Part shown: piece by piece, positions 1 through 9,318 of the stretch
Layout: the number at the start of each line of letters is the position of its first letter
Position numbering within the stretch: the first letter of the stretch is position 1
Source: Amycolatopsis japonica
GTDB taxonomy: Bacteria; Actinomycetota; Actinomycetes; Mycobacteriales; Pseudonocardiaceae
Assembly (NCBI RefSeq): GCF_000732925.1
Contig: NZ_CP008953.1
Location: 5,704,001-5,768,000, forward strand
Direction of reading: 5' to 3'
DNA length: 64,000 nt
Notes under the pieces: model-generated
What the model was told of the DNA's origin: nothing
Seen by the model: only the letters and a program-made list of their open reading frames with translations
Databases searched by the model: none
Made by a program: the position numbers and the translations under genes

Positions 1-676
1 CGCCGTCGAGCATGTTCTCGCCGCGCCCGCCGGACCACAGCCCGGAATCCAGCAGGCCGTGCAGGCTGGTGGTCAGCAGCGCCGCACCGTCCACCATGGA
101 CGCGTCGACCACCTGTCCCTTGCCCGACGTCTGGCGTTCGAACAGCGCCGCCAGCACGCCCATCGCGAGCAGCAGGCCACCGCCGCCGAAGTCACCGACG
201 AGGTTGAGCGGCACCACCGGCCGCTGCCCGGCGTGCCCGATGGGTTCGAGCGCGCCGGAGATGCCGATGTAGTTGATGTCGTGCCCGGCGACGGTCGCCA
301 GCGGGCCGTCCTGGCCGTAGCCGGTCATCCGGCCGTAGACCAGCCGCGGGTTGCGGGCGTGGACCTGTTCCGGTCCGATGCCCATCCGCTCGGCGACGCC
401 GGGACGGAAACCCTCGATGAGCACGTCGGCGTCGTCGGCGAGTTTCAGCACCAGTTCGACCCCCTCCGGGGTCTTGGTGTTGATCCCGATCGACCGCCTG
501 CCACGCGCGAGCGGATCGTTCGGGAACCCGATGACGTCGTTGCCCGGTGTCGCCCGGTCGATCCGGACGACCTCCGCGCCGAGATCGGCGAGGATCGTGC
601 AGGCGAACGGCGCCGGGGCGAGCCCGGCCAGTTCGACGACCTTGAGCCCGCTCAGCGGGCCGGCCTTCTTCGCCAC
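1..676 (-). CDS. alpha-methylacyl-CoA racemase-like CaiB/BaiF protein (partial)
   Basis: The 3' part is cut off by the left window edge; about 225 N-terminal residues are visible. They fit the family III CoA-transferase (CaiB/BaiF) fold, closest to the alpha-methylacyl-CoA racemase branch: GPLSGLKVVELAGLAPAPF at the N-terminus, ILADLGAEVVRID, and DASMVDGAALL, which carries the conserved Asp of the racemase/transferase site. Known family members epimerise 2-methyl acyl-CoAs of branched fatty acids or sterol side chains so that beta-oxidation can proceed. The GTG start at 676 follows a GGAAGGAA ribosome site. The gene lies 29 bp behind an acyl-CoA dehydrogenase on the same strand, so the two are probably co-transcribed and act on the same substrate class. 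The exact substrate cannot be read from sequence. Confidence 0.85.
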   Translation of the reverse strand, partial: MAKKAGPLSGLKVVELAGLAPAPFACTILADLGAEVVRIDRATPGNDVIGFPNDPLARGRRSIGINTKTPEGVELVLKLADDADVLIEGFRPGVAERMGIGPEQVHARNPRLVYGRMTGYGQDGPLATVAGHDINYIGISGALEPIGHAGQRPVVPLNLVGDFGGGGLLLAMGVLAALFERQTSGKGQVVDASMVDGAALLTTSLHGLLDSGLWSGGRGENMLDG

Positions 677-705
677 GTTCTTCCTTCCTACGCCAACGGT
701 TCCGT

Positions 706-1857
706 TCAGAGCGTGCGGGAGATGATTTCCTTCATGATCTCGCTGGTGCCGCCGAAGATCCGGGAGATCCGGATGTCGGCCCACGCGCGCGCGATCGGGT
801 ACTCGGTCATGTAGCCGTAGCCGCCGAAGAGCTGCAGGCAGTCGTCGACGACCTTGTTGACCCGTTCGGTGGTCCACAGCTTCGCCATCGCCGCGCCCTG
901 CACGTCGAGTTCCTTGCGCAGATGCCGTTCGATGCACTGGTCGAGGAAGGCGCGGGACACCGCGGCCTCGGTCGCGGCCTCGGCGAGTTTGAACTTGGTG
1001 TTCTGGAAGTTGTAGACCGGGCGGCCGAAGGCCTGGCGGTCCTTGGTGTAGGCGATGGTCTGGTCGATCGCGGCCTCCATCCCGGCGACCGCGGTGACCG
1101 CGATGATCAGCCGTTCCTGCGGCAGCTGCTGCATGAGCTGGATGAAGCCGAGACCTTCCTGCGCGCCGAGGAGGTTGGCGGCGGGGACGCGGACGTCGTC
1201 GAAGTTCAGCTCCGCGGTGTCCTGGCCCTTCAGGCCGATCTTGTCGAGGACGCGGCCGCGGCTGAAGCCCGGCGTGTCGGTCTCGACGGCGATCAGCGAG
1301 ACACCCTGCGCGCCCGCGTCCGGGTCGGTCTTCACCGCGACGACGACGAGGTCGGCGTGGAAACCGTTGGTGATGAACGTCTTCGCGCCGTTGATCACGT
1401 AGTGGTCGCCGTCGCGCACCGCGCGGGCCTTGATGCCCTGCAGGTCCGAACCCGTGCCGGGTTCGGTCATCGCGACCGCGCCGACCATCTCGCCGGAAGC
1501 GAACTTCGGCAGCCACGCCTTCTTCTGCTCTTCGTTCGCGTACTCCAGGATGTAGTGCGCGACGATTCCATTGTGGACGGTCACCCCCCAGGCGCTGTCA
1601 CCGGACCGCGCCTGCTCCTCGTAGAGCACGGCCTCGTGGGCGAACGTGCCGCCGCCACCGCCGTATTCCTCCGGGATGGACAGTGCCAGCAGGCCGACCT
1701 CGCCCGCCTTCGTCCACAGCTCGCGGTCGACCTTCTTCTCGGCCGCCCAGCGCTCCTGGTTCGGCGCGAGTTCCTTCTGGCAGAAGGTCCGGGCGAGGTC
1801 CCGGAGGTCTTCGAGCTCCGTCGTGCTCCACGAACTCTTCTGGATCTGCAAGGGCAC
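706..1857 (-). CDS. acyl-CoA dehydrogenase
   Basis: FAD-dependent acyl-CoA dehydrogenase of 383 residues, the usual family length. It oxidises an acyl-CoA to the trans-2-enoyl-CoA and passes electrons to ETF. Visible family signatures are AMTEPGTGSDLQGIKARA, INGAKTFITNGFHADL, the R-Q-A-F-G-R-P segment and the C-terminal QLFGGYGYMTEYPIAR followed by IFGGTSEIMKEIISR. I chose GTG 1857 because GGAGG lies 8 bases upstream. The frame is open to 1926, but the upstream ATG at 1890 has no ribosome site and would run into the operator. It is transcribed away from the TetR gene at 1962 and followed by the racemase, suggesting a TetR-controlled branched acyl-CoA degradation operon. Confidence 0.9.
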   Translation of the reverse strand: MPLQIQKSSWSTTELEDLRDLARTFCQKELAPNQERWAAEKKVDRELWTKAGEVGLLALSIPEEYGGGGGTFAHEAVLYEEQARSGDSAWGVTVHNGIVAHYILEYANEEQKKAWLPKFASGEMVGAVAMTEPGTGSDLQGIKARAVRDGDHYVINGAKTFITNGFHADLVVVAVKTDPDAGAQGVSLIAVETDTPGFSRGRVLDKIGLKGQDTAELNFDDVRVPAANLLGAQEGLGFIQLMQQLPQERLIIAVTAVAGMEAAIDQTIAYTKDRQAFGRPVYNFQNTKFKLAEAATEAAVSRAFLDQCIERHLRKELDVQGAAMAKLWTTERVNKVVDDCLQLFGGYGYMTEYPIARAWADIRISRIFGGTSEIMKEIISRTL

Positions 1858-1898
1858 GGCCAACGCCTCCTGATCGGACCTGGAAAACATGACGCTTA

Positions 1899-1928
1899 GG
1901 ATGTAAGTTCCATTCGGAATGTACATCC
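1899..1928. promoter_or_regulatory. inverted-repeat operator between acyl-CoA dehydrogenase and tetR
   Basis: GGATGTAAGTTCC, four spacer bases, then GGAATGTACATCC. The 13-bp arms match at 11 of 13 positions. It sits in the short divergent gap, as expected for the binding site of the adjacent TetR protein controlling both itself and the acyl-CoA operon. The assignment to that regulator is inference from position. Confidence 0.65.
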
Positions 1929-1961
1929 GTACCGAGCTGCACGTAAAGGGGGTCGGATCCG

Positions 1962-2576
1962 GTGAGCGTGCTCGGCAGGACCCACCGCACCCAGGCCGAG
2001 CGTCGGGAGCAGACCCGCACCGCGCTGCTCGACGCGACCATCGACTGCCTCGTCGACCTCGGCTACGCGCGTACCTCGGTACAGGAGATCTGTGCTCGCG
2101 CAGGCGTCTCGAAGGGCGCCGTGCAGCATCACTTCTCCGCGAAGGCCGAGCTCATGGCCGCGGCCGTCGAGCATCTGACGGAGAAACTGCGCGGACGCCT
2201 CGCGACCTCGATTTCGGCGCTCCCCGGCGGCGCCTCGGGCGTCGCGGCGGCGATCGACCTGCTCTGGGAGGGCTACTCGGGCACGCTGTCCACGGCCGCC
2301 ACGGAACTGTGGGTCGCGGCGCGCACCGACCCCGAACTCCGCGAGGCGATCCGCCCGGTCGACCGGGCACTGGGCCGCTCGACGCTGGAGCACGTCACCG
2401 CCGTCGCCGGCGATCTCCCGAAGGAGCGCGCGGAGATCCTCTTCTGGCTGACCGTGAACCTCACCCGAGGGCTGGCGCTGGACGCCGAACTCGGCGGCGA
2501 TCCCCAGCGGCGGCGGCAATTGCTCGACGAGTGGAAGCGCGTCGCGGTCATGTTGTACGAGGACACTTCACCGTAG
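1962..2576 (+). CDS. TetR family transcriptional regulator
   Basis: 204-residue TetR-type repressor. The helix-turn-helix occupies roughly residues 15-60 (TRTALLDATIDCLVDLGYAR, then VQEICARAGVSKGAVQHHFS, AKAELMAAAVEHL), followed by an alpha-helical ligand domain without a recognisable specificity signature. GTG start at 1962 with an AAAGGGGG site ten bases upstream. It is divergent from the acyl-CoA dehydrogenase/racemase pair with an inverted repeat between them, so it probably senses an acyl-CoA or related intermediate; this is inference. The lipoprotein gene follows after only 9 bp. Confidence 0.9.
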   Translation: MSVLGRTHRTQAERREQTRTALLDATIDCLVDLGYARTSVQEICARAGVSKGAVQHHFSAKAELMAAAVEHLTEKLRGRLATSISALPGGASGVAAAIDLLWEGYSGTLSTAATELWVAARTDPELREAIRPVDRALGRSTLEHVTAVAGDLPKERAEILFWLTVNLTRGLALDAELGGDPQRRRQLLDEWKRVAVMLYEDTSP

Positions 2577-2585
2577 GCTTCGCCC

Positions 2586-3503
2586 ATGGGGAGACCGAGG
2601 GTGTTCGCCGCGCTGTCCGCCGCCGTCCTGATGCTCGCCGGATGCGCGGCCGCACCGGAACCTTTGCCTTCGAGTCCCTTGACACTCCATGAAGCGCTCG
2701 GCGATCCCACGACCGTGGACTTCTGCGGCCTGCTGGACTTCGCCGAGATCGAGAAGACCCAACGGCTGGTGTCGGTCCCGATGCCCAGCATGGGCGCCTG
2801 CTCGTTCCAGACCGGGAGGACCCTGGTCAGCTTCGGTTTCCCGGACGACCGGGCGAACGAACGTCTCACCGGCGCCGCCCCGGTCGGCGAGCCCTCGCTC
2901 CCCCGTGGCCTGCGTGTGGTCCGCACGGACCTCCAAGGGCAGCCCGTCCTCCACTTGCTCTTCGCCGACGACACCTCCTTGCGCATCGGCACGTTCTTCG
3001 AGTCCCGCGAAGGCGCCGGACCCGACGCGCTCGCCGTGGCGACGAAAACCGCCGAAACCGCCGCCAGGGCCCTCGCCGCCGGCAAGCGGGCGAAACATCT
3101 CGACTACCGCGGCGATTCCCTGGCACGGCTGACCGCCTGCACCGCCATGTGGTCCGATGCCGAGATCTCCGCCCGGCTGGGCGCCGCCGTCACCGGGAAA
3201 GGCGACCTGTCCCGGCATTCCTGCCGCTGGGGCGAGGAGGAGGCGGAACGGCTCGTGCGACTGGAGTTCGGCCTCGGCCCGCGCCCGAAGGCCGCGGCGG
3301 GCGTCCGCGAGGAAACGGTGGGCGGGCACAGGTCTTTGGTGCAGGAGGCCGGCGACGGCTGCACGATTCTGACCGGCCACATCGGCGGCCCGGACGCGAG
3401 CCGGGATCAGGTCGAGCACGCCGTTCTCGCCGTGCGGGCGCCGGACGCGTGCGGCGTCGCCAGGGCGCTGGCGGCCACGGCCTGGCCGAAACTCCCGTCG
3501 TAG
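2586..3503 (+). CDS. lipoprotein, DUF3558-like
   Basis: 305 residues with a type II signal peptide: a hydrophobic stretch ending in LMLAGC, lipid attachment at Cys20. The mature part has paired cysteines in two similar halves (VDFCGLLDFAEIEKTQRLV ... GACSFQ; TACTAMWSDAEISARLG ... SCRWGEEE), the pattern of the actinobacterial DUF3558 cell-surface lipoproteins, apparently in two tandem copies. No enzymatic motif is visible. The 9-bp gap to tetR suggests co-transcription, though the repressor and lipoprotein need not share a function. Confidence 0.75.
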   Translation: MGRPRVFAALSAAVLMLAGCAAAPEPLPSSPLTLHEALGDPTTVDFCGLLDFAEIEKTQRLVSVPMPSMGACSFQTGRTLVSFGFPDDRANERLTGAAPVGEPSLPRGLRVVRTDLQGQPVLHLLFADDTSLRIGTFFESREGAGPDALAVATKTAETAARALAAGKRAKHLDYRGDSLARLTACTAMWSDAEISARLGAAVTGKGDLSRHSCRWGEEEAERLVRLEFGLGPRPKAAAGVREETVGGHRSLVQEAGDGCTILTGHIGGPDASRDQVEHAVLAVRAPDACGVARALAATAWPKLPS

Positions 3504-3607
3504 CACGCGCGAAAGCCGTTGACCAGAGCACAGGTGGCACTTATCTCCTCGGCCGATTCGTGGTGGAATTCCTTGCTGGCCACCAAAAATTGGCGGAGGA
3601 GCCGACC

Positions 3608-4420
3608 ATGAGCGCGCCGCAGCAGCAGCCGTACCAACCGACTGGCCCGTTCAGCGCAATCCCGCCCGTCGCCGCGCCGCGCCCGCCGTCCGACGCCCGG
3701 CTCCCCCGCCTTTTCGCCGCGATGATGGGGGTTTTCGCCGGTCTGCTGGTCCTTCTCGCGACTTTTCTCCCGCAGTCGACGTACGAACAGCTTTCCGAGG
3801 GCAAGCCGGTGACGAAGCTCGCCGAAACCGGCTGGACGCGGACCTTCGACATCGAACCTTCGACCGAGGAGAAGGAGTTCTACGACAAGACGCATGTCGC
3901 CCGCTACGGCATCCCGCTGTCGGCCGCCGCGCTGACGCTGTTCGCGGGAGCCGCGGTGGGTTTCGCCGCGTACCGGCGGAGTTCGACCTCCATCGCCGCG
4001 ACGACGTCGAGGACGCTGCTGGTCGCCGGCGGGGCGGGGACCGCGATCGGTGTCTGGATGCTCGGCATGGACATCTCGGCGAGCCTGAGCTTCGGACAGG
4101 ACACCGGCCGCTTCGTCTCGCGTTATGGGACCGGCAGCGGTTTCTGGATCCTGCTCGCGGGCGGGCTCGTGGCGTTGCTCACCATCGGGCTGGCGATCGT
4201 GGCCAACCGGCGTGAACCGGCACCGCCCCGCCAGGCCCCTTACCCGGTTGCGTACCCGCCTTACGCGCCCGGCGTTCCCCAGCAGCAGTATCCGCAGCAA
4301 CAGCAGCCTCAGCCCGATGAGCCGCCGTCTCCTCCGACCCCACCCGCGGGGTCCGCGTTGCAGCAGCAGGACATCCTTCGCCCGTCCCCGGACAACCCGC
4401 CGCGACCCGACAATATGTGA
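3608..4420 (+). CDS. proline/glutamine-rich membrane protein of unknown function
   Basis: 270 residues. A short Pro/Gln-rich cytoplasmic N-terminus is followed by about four hydrophobic segments (near residues 37-55, 97-118, 133-152 and 177-197) and a Pro/Gln-rich tail with runs such as QQQYPQQQQPQPDEPPSPP. The ATG at 3608 follows a GGAGGAG site; the frame extends further upstream through the lipoprotein gene in another phase, which I discount. I do not recognise a family beyond a general actinobacterial membrane protein with low-complexity ends. Confidence 0.7.
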   Translation: MSAPQQQPYQPTGPFSAIPPVAAPRPPSDARLPRLFAAMMGVFAGLLVLLATFLPQSTYEQLSEGKPVTKLAETGWTRTFDIEPSTEEKEFYDKTHVARYGIPLSAAALTLFAGAAVGFAAYRRSSTSIAATTSRTLLVAGGAGTAIGVWMLGMDISASLSFGQDTGRFVSRYGTGSGFWILLAGGLVALLTIGLAIVANRREPAPPRQAPYPVAYPPYAPGVPQQQYPQQQQPQPDEPPSPPTPPAGSALQQQDILRPSPDNPPRPDNM

Positions 4421-4439
4421 AACTTATTCATATCAGCGG

Positions 4440-4467
4440 TGGACAGTCTCCATACCGGCAGTATGCT
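4440..4467 (+). promoter_or_regulatory. candidate promoter and inverted repeat upstream of gabD2-like gene
   Basis: TGGACA at 4440-4445 and TATGCT at 4462-4467 with 16 bases between resemble a housekeeping -35/-10 pair. CATAC at 4451-4455 and GTATG at 4461-4465 form an inverted repeat over the spacer, a plausible operator. The start codon is 72 bases downstream. Pattern-based only. Confidence 0.35.
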
Positions 4468-4538
4468 GTACTCGTCGGTAACACCTGGGCTCTGCGTGGC
4501 GCCTCCCCCGGCTCCGCGCGGCATGGAACGGAGACGGC

Positions 4539-6152
4539 ATGACGAGCACGACACCGGCGAGCGCGGGCCACCACACCGAAGGACCGGCCACCATCGGAGA
4601 CGTCCCCGGCGCCCCCGCGATGGCGAGGGCGGAACGGCTCGTGCGCCGGGTCGTGGGCGGTGCGGATTCCGCGCCGGTCCAGATGCGCGCACCCTTCACC
4701 GGGCAGCCGATCGCGACGCTGCCCCAGGCCACCGACGCCGACGTCCGCGCCGTGTTCGACCAGGCGCGGGAGGCTCAGCGCTCGTGGGCCGAGCGGCCGG
4801 TCGAAGACCGCCAGCGCATCCTGATCCGCCTGCACGACCTGGTCCTGAAGCGCCAGGAAGAGGCGCTCGACCTCGTGCAGATCGAGGCGGGCAAAGCCCG
4901 GATGGACGCCTTCGACGAGGTCAGCGCCACCGCCCTCGTGGCCGCCTACTACGGCAAGCACAGCGCGAAGTTCCTTTCGCCGCGCCGCGCCGCCGGGCTG
5001 ATCCCGGTACTGACGAAGGTCGGCGAGATCCGGCACCCCAAGGGTGTCGTCGGGATCATCTCGCCGTGGAACTACCCGCTCGCGCTGACCGCGATGGACG
5101 TCCTGCCCGCGCTCGCGGCGGGCAACGCCGTCGTGCAGAAGCCGGACAACCAGACCGCGCTTTCGGCGCTGTGGCTGCAGGAGGTCGCCGAGGAGGCCGG
5201 GCTGCCCGCCGGTGTCTGGCAGATCGTGCTCGGCCGGGGCTCGCAGATCGGCGACGCCCTCGTCGAGGAATCGGACTACCTGTGCTTCACCGGGTCCACG
5301 CCCACGGGCAAGGGGCTCGCCGCGAAGGTGGCGGAGCGGCTGACGAGCTACTCGCTGGAGCTCGGCGGCAAGAACCCGATGATCGTGCTGCCCGACGCGG
5401 ACATCGCCAAGACCGCCACGGGCGCGGTGACCGCGTGCTTCTCCTCCGCGGGGCAGCTCTGCGTCTCGGTCGAGCGCATCTACGTCCACGAGTCGATCCG
5501 CGAGGAGTTCACCCGCGCCTTCGTCGCCAAGACCGCGGCGCTGCGGCTCGGCGGCAAGCTGGATTACCAGGCGCAGATGGGATCCCTGACCTCCGAGGCC
5601 CAGCTCGCGACGGTGTCGGCGCACGTCGAGGACGCCCGGTCCAAGGGTGCGAAAGTGCTCACCGGCGGCAAGGCCCGGCCCGACCTGGGCCCGCTGTTCT
5701 ACGAGCCGACCGTGCTCACCGACGTCACCGAGGACGTCAAGCTGTTCGCCGAGGAGACCTTCGGACCGGTCGTGTCGATCTACGGCTACACCGACGTCAC
5801 CGACGCGATCGAACGCGCCAACGACACGAAGTTCGGGCTGAACGCGAGCGTCTGGTCGCGCAACGGCCGGGCGGGCTGGGAGGTCGCGGCGCGGCTGAAG
5901 GCCGGGACCGTCAACGTCAACGAAGGCTTCGCGGCGACCTTCGGGACCGTGGGCCTGCCGATGGGCGGGATGAAGGAGTCCGGTGTCGGACGGCGCAACG
6001 GCGCCGAAGGGCTGCTCAAGTACACCGAGGCCCAGGCCATCGCGGTGCAGCGCGGGATGCCGCTGCGCCCCGGCAAGGGAATCCCGCCGAAGCTCTGGGT
6101 GCGGACCCTCAGCACGAGCCTGAAGGCCCTCCGCCGCCTCCCCCGCCGCTGA
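4539..6152 (+). CDS. gabD2: succinate-semialdehyde dehydrogenase (NADP+), GabD2 type
   Basis: 537-residue aldehyde dehydrogenase, slightly longer than M. tuberculosis GabD2, with the same mycobacterial-type N-terminal extension. It oxidises succinic semialdehyde to succinate, linking GABA or 2-oxoglutarate decarboxylation to the TCA cycle. Visible landmarks are GIISPWNYPLAL (about 172-183), FTGSTPTGK (250-258), the general base in SLELGGKNP with Glu274, and the catalytic Cys308 in SSAGQLCVSVERI. The C-terminus has the typical FGPVVSIYGY and GLPMGGMKESG. The ATG start follows a weak ribosome site. Substrate specificity rests on overall resemblance to GabD2; other semialdehydes are possible. 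Confidence 0.85.
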   Translation: MTSTTPASAGHHTEGPATIGDVPGAPAMARAERLVRRVVGGADSAPVQMRAPFTGQPIATLPQATDADVRAVFDQAREAQRSWAERPVEDRQRILIRLHDLVLKRQEEALDLVQIEAGKARMDAFDEVSATALVAAYYGKHSAKFLSPRRAAGLIPVLTKVGEIRHPKGVVGIISPWNYPLALTAMDVLPALAAGNAVVQKPDNQTALSALWLQEVAEEAGLPAGVWQIVLGRGSQIGDALVEESDYLCFTGSTPTGKGLAAKVAERLTSYSLELGGKNPMIVLPDADIAKTATGAVTACFSSAGQLCVSVERIYVHESIREEFTRAFVAKTAALRLGGKLDYQAQMGSLTSEAQLATVSAHVEDARSKGAKVLTGGKARPDLGPLFYEPTVLTDVTEDVKLFAEETFGPVVSIYGYTDVTDAIERANDTKFGLNASVWSRNGRAGWEVAARLKAGTVNVNEGFAATFGTVGLPMGGMKESGVGRRNGAEGLLKYTEAQAIAVQRGMPLRPGKGIPPKLWVRTLSTSLKALRRLPRR

Positions 6153-6163
6153 TCCCCCTCCCT

Positions 6164-6228
6164 GCATTTCGTCCTCTGAATGCGGTACTTGCCACGCGCA
6201 AGGATCGCGTTCAGAGGACGAAACGCGG
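6164..6228. repeat. nested palindrome, CGTCCTCTGAA family (two inverted copies)
   Basis: Two inverted copies of one 21-22-bp unit: 6164-6184 (core TTTCGTCCTCTGAA at 6167-6180) and its complement with core at 6210-6223. Each unit also has self-complementary ends (GCATT/AATGC; GCGTT/AACGC). It lies between the convergent gabD2-like gene and the LuxR gene, whose stop codon begins at 6231, so a bidirectional terminator role is plausible. Confidence 0.85.
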
Positions 6229-9200
6229 CTAGGAGGAAGAGGTGGGGGCGGCCAGGAGGCCTCGGTCGTAGGCGATCGCGACGGCCTCGGCCCGCCGGCT
6301 CGCGCCGAGTTTCGCCATCACGCGCGAGAGGTGGACGCTCACCGTCTTCTCGCTGATGTACAGCTCTTCGCCGACCTGCCGGTTGGTCCGGCCGAGCGCG
6401 ACGCGCTCCAGCACGTCCCGTTCCCGATCGGTCAGCGGGTCGACGACGTCACGACGCGGCGCCACGGCCTCGCCGGGAAGCTCGACGCGTGCCCGGTGGC
6501 TGAGCTCCCGGACGGCTTCACGCAACGGGCAGGCGCCCAGCCGGTCGGCCACCGCGTGCGCGGCCAGCAGCTCCGAGGCGGCGAGCGCGGTGTCGCCGTC
6601 CGAGGCCAGCAGGGATTTCGCGTGCTGCAGGCGGCACATGGCCTGCTCGTACACCGCGCCGTACCCGAACGCCTCGACCGCTTTCGCCCACAACGCCGGA
6701 TCCCCCGCGCCGCGCAGGCAGGCGCCGAGCGCCTCCAGCCGGGCGAGCCACGCCAGCGCCTCCGGGCCCAGCGACACCGAACGCGGGATGCCGTGTTCGG
6801 CGCAGTGGCGGCCGTGGGCGAGCAACTTCTCGCCCGCTTCCACCGCGGCCTCGACCGTCGCCAGATCGCCGCGCACCCGGGCTTCGGCGGCCTGGGCTAC
6901 GGCAGCCGTGAGGCCGTGCACGCTGATCCGGATCCCGCCGAGCACCGCGGGTTCGACCTCTTCGAGCCAGTCGATCAGTTCCCGCGCCTGCCGCACCGCA
7001 CCCGCGTGGTCTCCCCGCCAGGACGCGAGCTGGATGGCGGCGTCGGCCGACGCGAGCGCGATCGAGTAATCCGCGCTCCAATGCTGACGGAGGCTCGGCA
7101 GGATCTTGTCCGCGTCCGCGAACCGGCCCCGGCCGACGACGAACTGCGCCCAGATCCCCAGGAACCGTCCGGCGACGACGCTCGACACACCGCGGCCCGC
7201 GCGGCCCGCGTCGTCGTCTTCCGGCCAATCCCCGCTGACGTACCGCAGCGTGAGGTGTTTGGTCCGCAGCTCGATGCCGAACGAGCTCCAGGTCAGCCCG
7301 GTCTCCTTGGCCCGTTGGATGCCCTTGGCGTAGTACTTCAGCGCGGATCGGATCTCGGCCCGGTCGTCGTAGCTCAGCCCGAGGAAATGCAGCGCCCGCA
7401 GCTCGCCGTTCAGCGCGCCGGAATCCCTGGCCTTCCGCTCGGCCTCGCGCAGCCGCTCCCGCGCCTGCTCGACCTCGCCCGCCGAATCGGCCAGTGTCCC
7501 GAGCGAGACCAGCGCCGCCGCCTCCGCGCCGCCCGCGCCGACGGCCCTGGCGTCGGCGACCGCGGCCAGCGCGCACTGCAGCGCCTCGTCGTGCCTGTCG
7601 ATCAGCCGCAGGATCCCGGCGCGGGTGGCGAGCACCCAGGCCCGCGCGGCACTCGCCTCGGTGTGTTCGACCAGCTCCCAGGCCTTGTCGATCGCCTCGA
7701 GGACCTCGTCGAGCGTGCCGTCGACCGACAGCAGCGCCTCCGCGTGCCGTCGCCAGACCTTGGCGGCCCGCTCGTTGCCGGTGTCCGGGCCGAGCGCCTC
7801 GGTCGCGGACCGCGAATAGGCGACCGCGCGCTCCGGCTCGCCCGACGTGCTCGCGAAATACGACGCCTCGTGCAGGAGGCGGAGCTCGTCGACGTCCGAC
7901 GGCCGGTCCGCCGCGGGCACGGCGTCCCAAATGGACAGTGCCTGCTCGACGTGCCGCAGCGCGGAACCGGGCGCGCCCAGCTTCTCCGCCTCGTCCATCG
8001 CGCGCAGCAACGCGGCCAGCGCGGTGACGAAGTCCTTGCTCTCCAGGCTGTGGTGCGCGAGCCGCGCGTCCTGGCCCCGGCCCTGGGTCCGGTTCCGGAT
8101 GCGGGCCGCGTACGCCGCGTGCATCCGCACCCGCTCGCCCGGCAGCAGGTCGCCGTAGACCGCTTCCTGCAGAAGCGCGTGGCGGAAGGTGTAGAAACCG
8201 TTCTCGATCACCAAAACGTGATGCTGCACGGCCTCGCGCAACGCCTCGTCGAGTTCGAGCTCGTCCAGCCCGGAGATCTCGGTGAGCGCGGCGTGCGCCA
8301 CCGCGTCCTTCGCGACCGAGACCACGCGCAGCACCCGGCGCGTGATCTGGGAAAGCTGCTCCACCCTGGCGAGGAGCACTTCGGCCAGCCCGGCGGGGAG
8401 TTCGCGGCAGTCCTTCGCGGACGCCAGCAGCTCCTCGACGAAGAACGGATTGCCCTCGGACCGGGAGACGATGTCGGCGATCATGTCCTGGCCGATCGGC
8501 TCGTCGGCCAAGGCCTCGACGAAGGCGCGCGCGTCCTCGGCGCCGAACGGCTTGACCTCGACGCGTTCGACCGCGCCCAGCCGCACCACTTCGGACAGCA
8601 GCGCCCGGAGCGGATGCCGCCGGTGGACGTCCTCCTCGCGATAGCTCGCGACCACCAGCAGCCGCTGGGTGCGCAGCCTCGTCAAGAGGAAGGACAGCAA
8701 GTTCCGGGTGGAGCCGTCGGCCCAGTGAAGGTCCTCCAGGAGGATCACCACGGGCCGGCGCTGAGCGATGACGGTCAGCACCCCCAGTACCGCGTCGAAC
8801 AGCTGGAGCTGGCCGAGGTCCTGCTCGGGACCGAGCCGTTGCGTCGACACCCGTTCGCTCGCGGTGAGCTGACCGTCTTCGATGGCGGGGTAATCCTCCG
8901 CCTGCTGCATCTGCGGGAGCAGCCTGCCCAGCGCCGGCCGGGCCCGGACCGCGGCGGTGACCGCGGGATCGGAGGTCGTCGCCAGCGGCGCCAGCGCCTC
9001 GGCGAACGGAAGATAAGGAAGACCGCCCTCATGGACGTCGATACAGCGCCCGGTGAGCACCAGGGCGCCCGCGCCCGCGGCGTACTCGCCGAGCGCGGTC
9101 AGCAGGCGGGTCTTGCCGACGCCGGCGTCACCGGAGAGCAGCACCGCGCCGGCCTCGGCCCGTTCTGCACGGGCGAAGGCGGCGCGGAGCTGCCGCATCT

Positions 9201-9255
9201 CCTGTGTGCGGGCGACGATCGGGATTCCGGAGCCAAGACGGGGCACGAGGTGCAT
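6229..9255 (-). CDS. large ATP-binding LuxR family (LAL) transcriptional regulator
   Basis: 1008 residues, the usual LAL size. An N-terminal STAND-type ATPase has Walker A GDAGVGKT at 42-49 and a Walker B-like stretch ending ILLEDLHWAD near 180. A long helical TPR-like middle follows, and a C-terminal LuxR helix-turn-helix: LTDRERDVLERVALGRTNRQ, then VGEELYISEKTVSVHLSRVM. Such proteins activate transcription in response to an inducer bound by the sensor region. No dedicated biosynthetic cluster is adjacent, so the target is unknown. The start at 9255 has only a weak ribosome site; the nearby in-frame GTG three codons on is an alternative. Confidence 0.88.
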   Translation of the reverse strand: MHLVPRLGSGIPIVARTQEMRQLRAAFARAERAEAGAVLLSGDAGVGKTRLLTALGEYAAGAGALVLTGRCIDVHEGGLPYLPFAEALAPLATTSDPAVTAAVRARPALGRLLPQMQQAEDYPAIEDGQLTASERVSTQRLGPEQDLGQLQLFDAVLGVLTVIAQRRPVVILLEDLHWADGSTRNLLSFLLTRLRTQRLLVVASYREEDVHRRHPLRALLSEVVRLGAVERVEVKPFGAEDARAFVEALADEPIGQDMIADIVSRSEGNPFFVEELLASAKDCRELPAGLAEVLLARVEQLSQITRRVLRVVSVAKDAVAHAALTEISGLDELELDEALREAVQHHVLVIENGFYTFRHALLQEAVYGDLLPGERVRMHAAYAARIRNRTQGRGQDARLAHHSLESKDFVTALAALLRAMDEAEKLGAPGSALRHVEQALSIWDAVPAADRPSDVDELRLLHEASYFASTSGEPERAVAYSRSATEALGPDTGNERAAKVWRRHAEALLSVDGTLDEVLEAIDKAWELVEHTEASAARAWVLATRAGILRLIDRHDEALQCALAAVADARAVGAGGAEAAALVSLGTLADSAGEVEQARERLREAERKARDSGALNGELRALHFLGLSYDDRAEIRSALKYYAKGIQRAKETGLTWSSFGIELRTKHLTLRYVSGDWPEDDDAGRAGRGVSSVVAGRFLGIWAQFVVGRGRFADADKILPSLRQHWSADYSIALASADAAIQLASWRGDHAGAVRQARELIDWLEEVEPAVLGGIRISVHGLTAAVAQAAEARVRGDLATVEAAVEAGEKLLAHGRHCAEHGIPRSVSLGPEALAWLARLEALGACLRGAGDPALWAKAVEAFGYGAVYEQAMCRLQHAKSLLASDGDTALAASELLAAHAVADRLGACPLREAVRELSHRARVELPGEAVAPRRDVVDPLTDRERDVLERVALGRTNRQVGEELYISEKTVSVHLSRVMAKLGASRRAEAVAIAYDRGLLAAPTSSS

Positions 9256-9318
9256 TCTTGCCTACCGGGCCGACAACTTCGCCTGTGTTTTCGCCGAGAG
9301 CTTCATCGCACTCGACCT

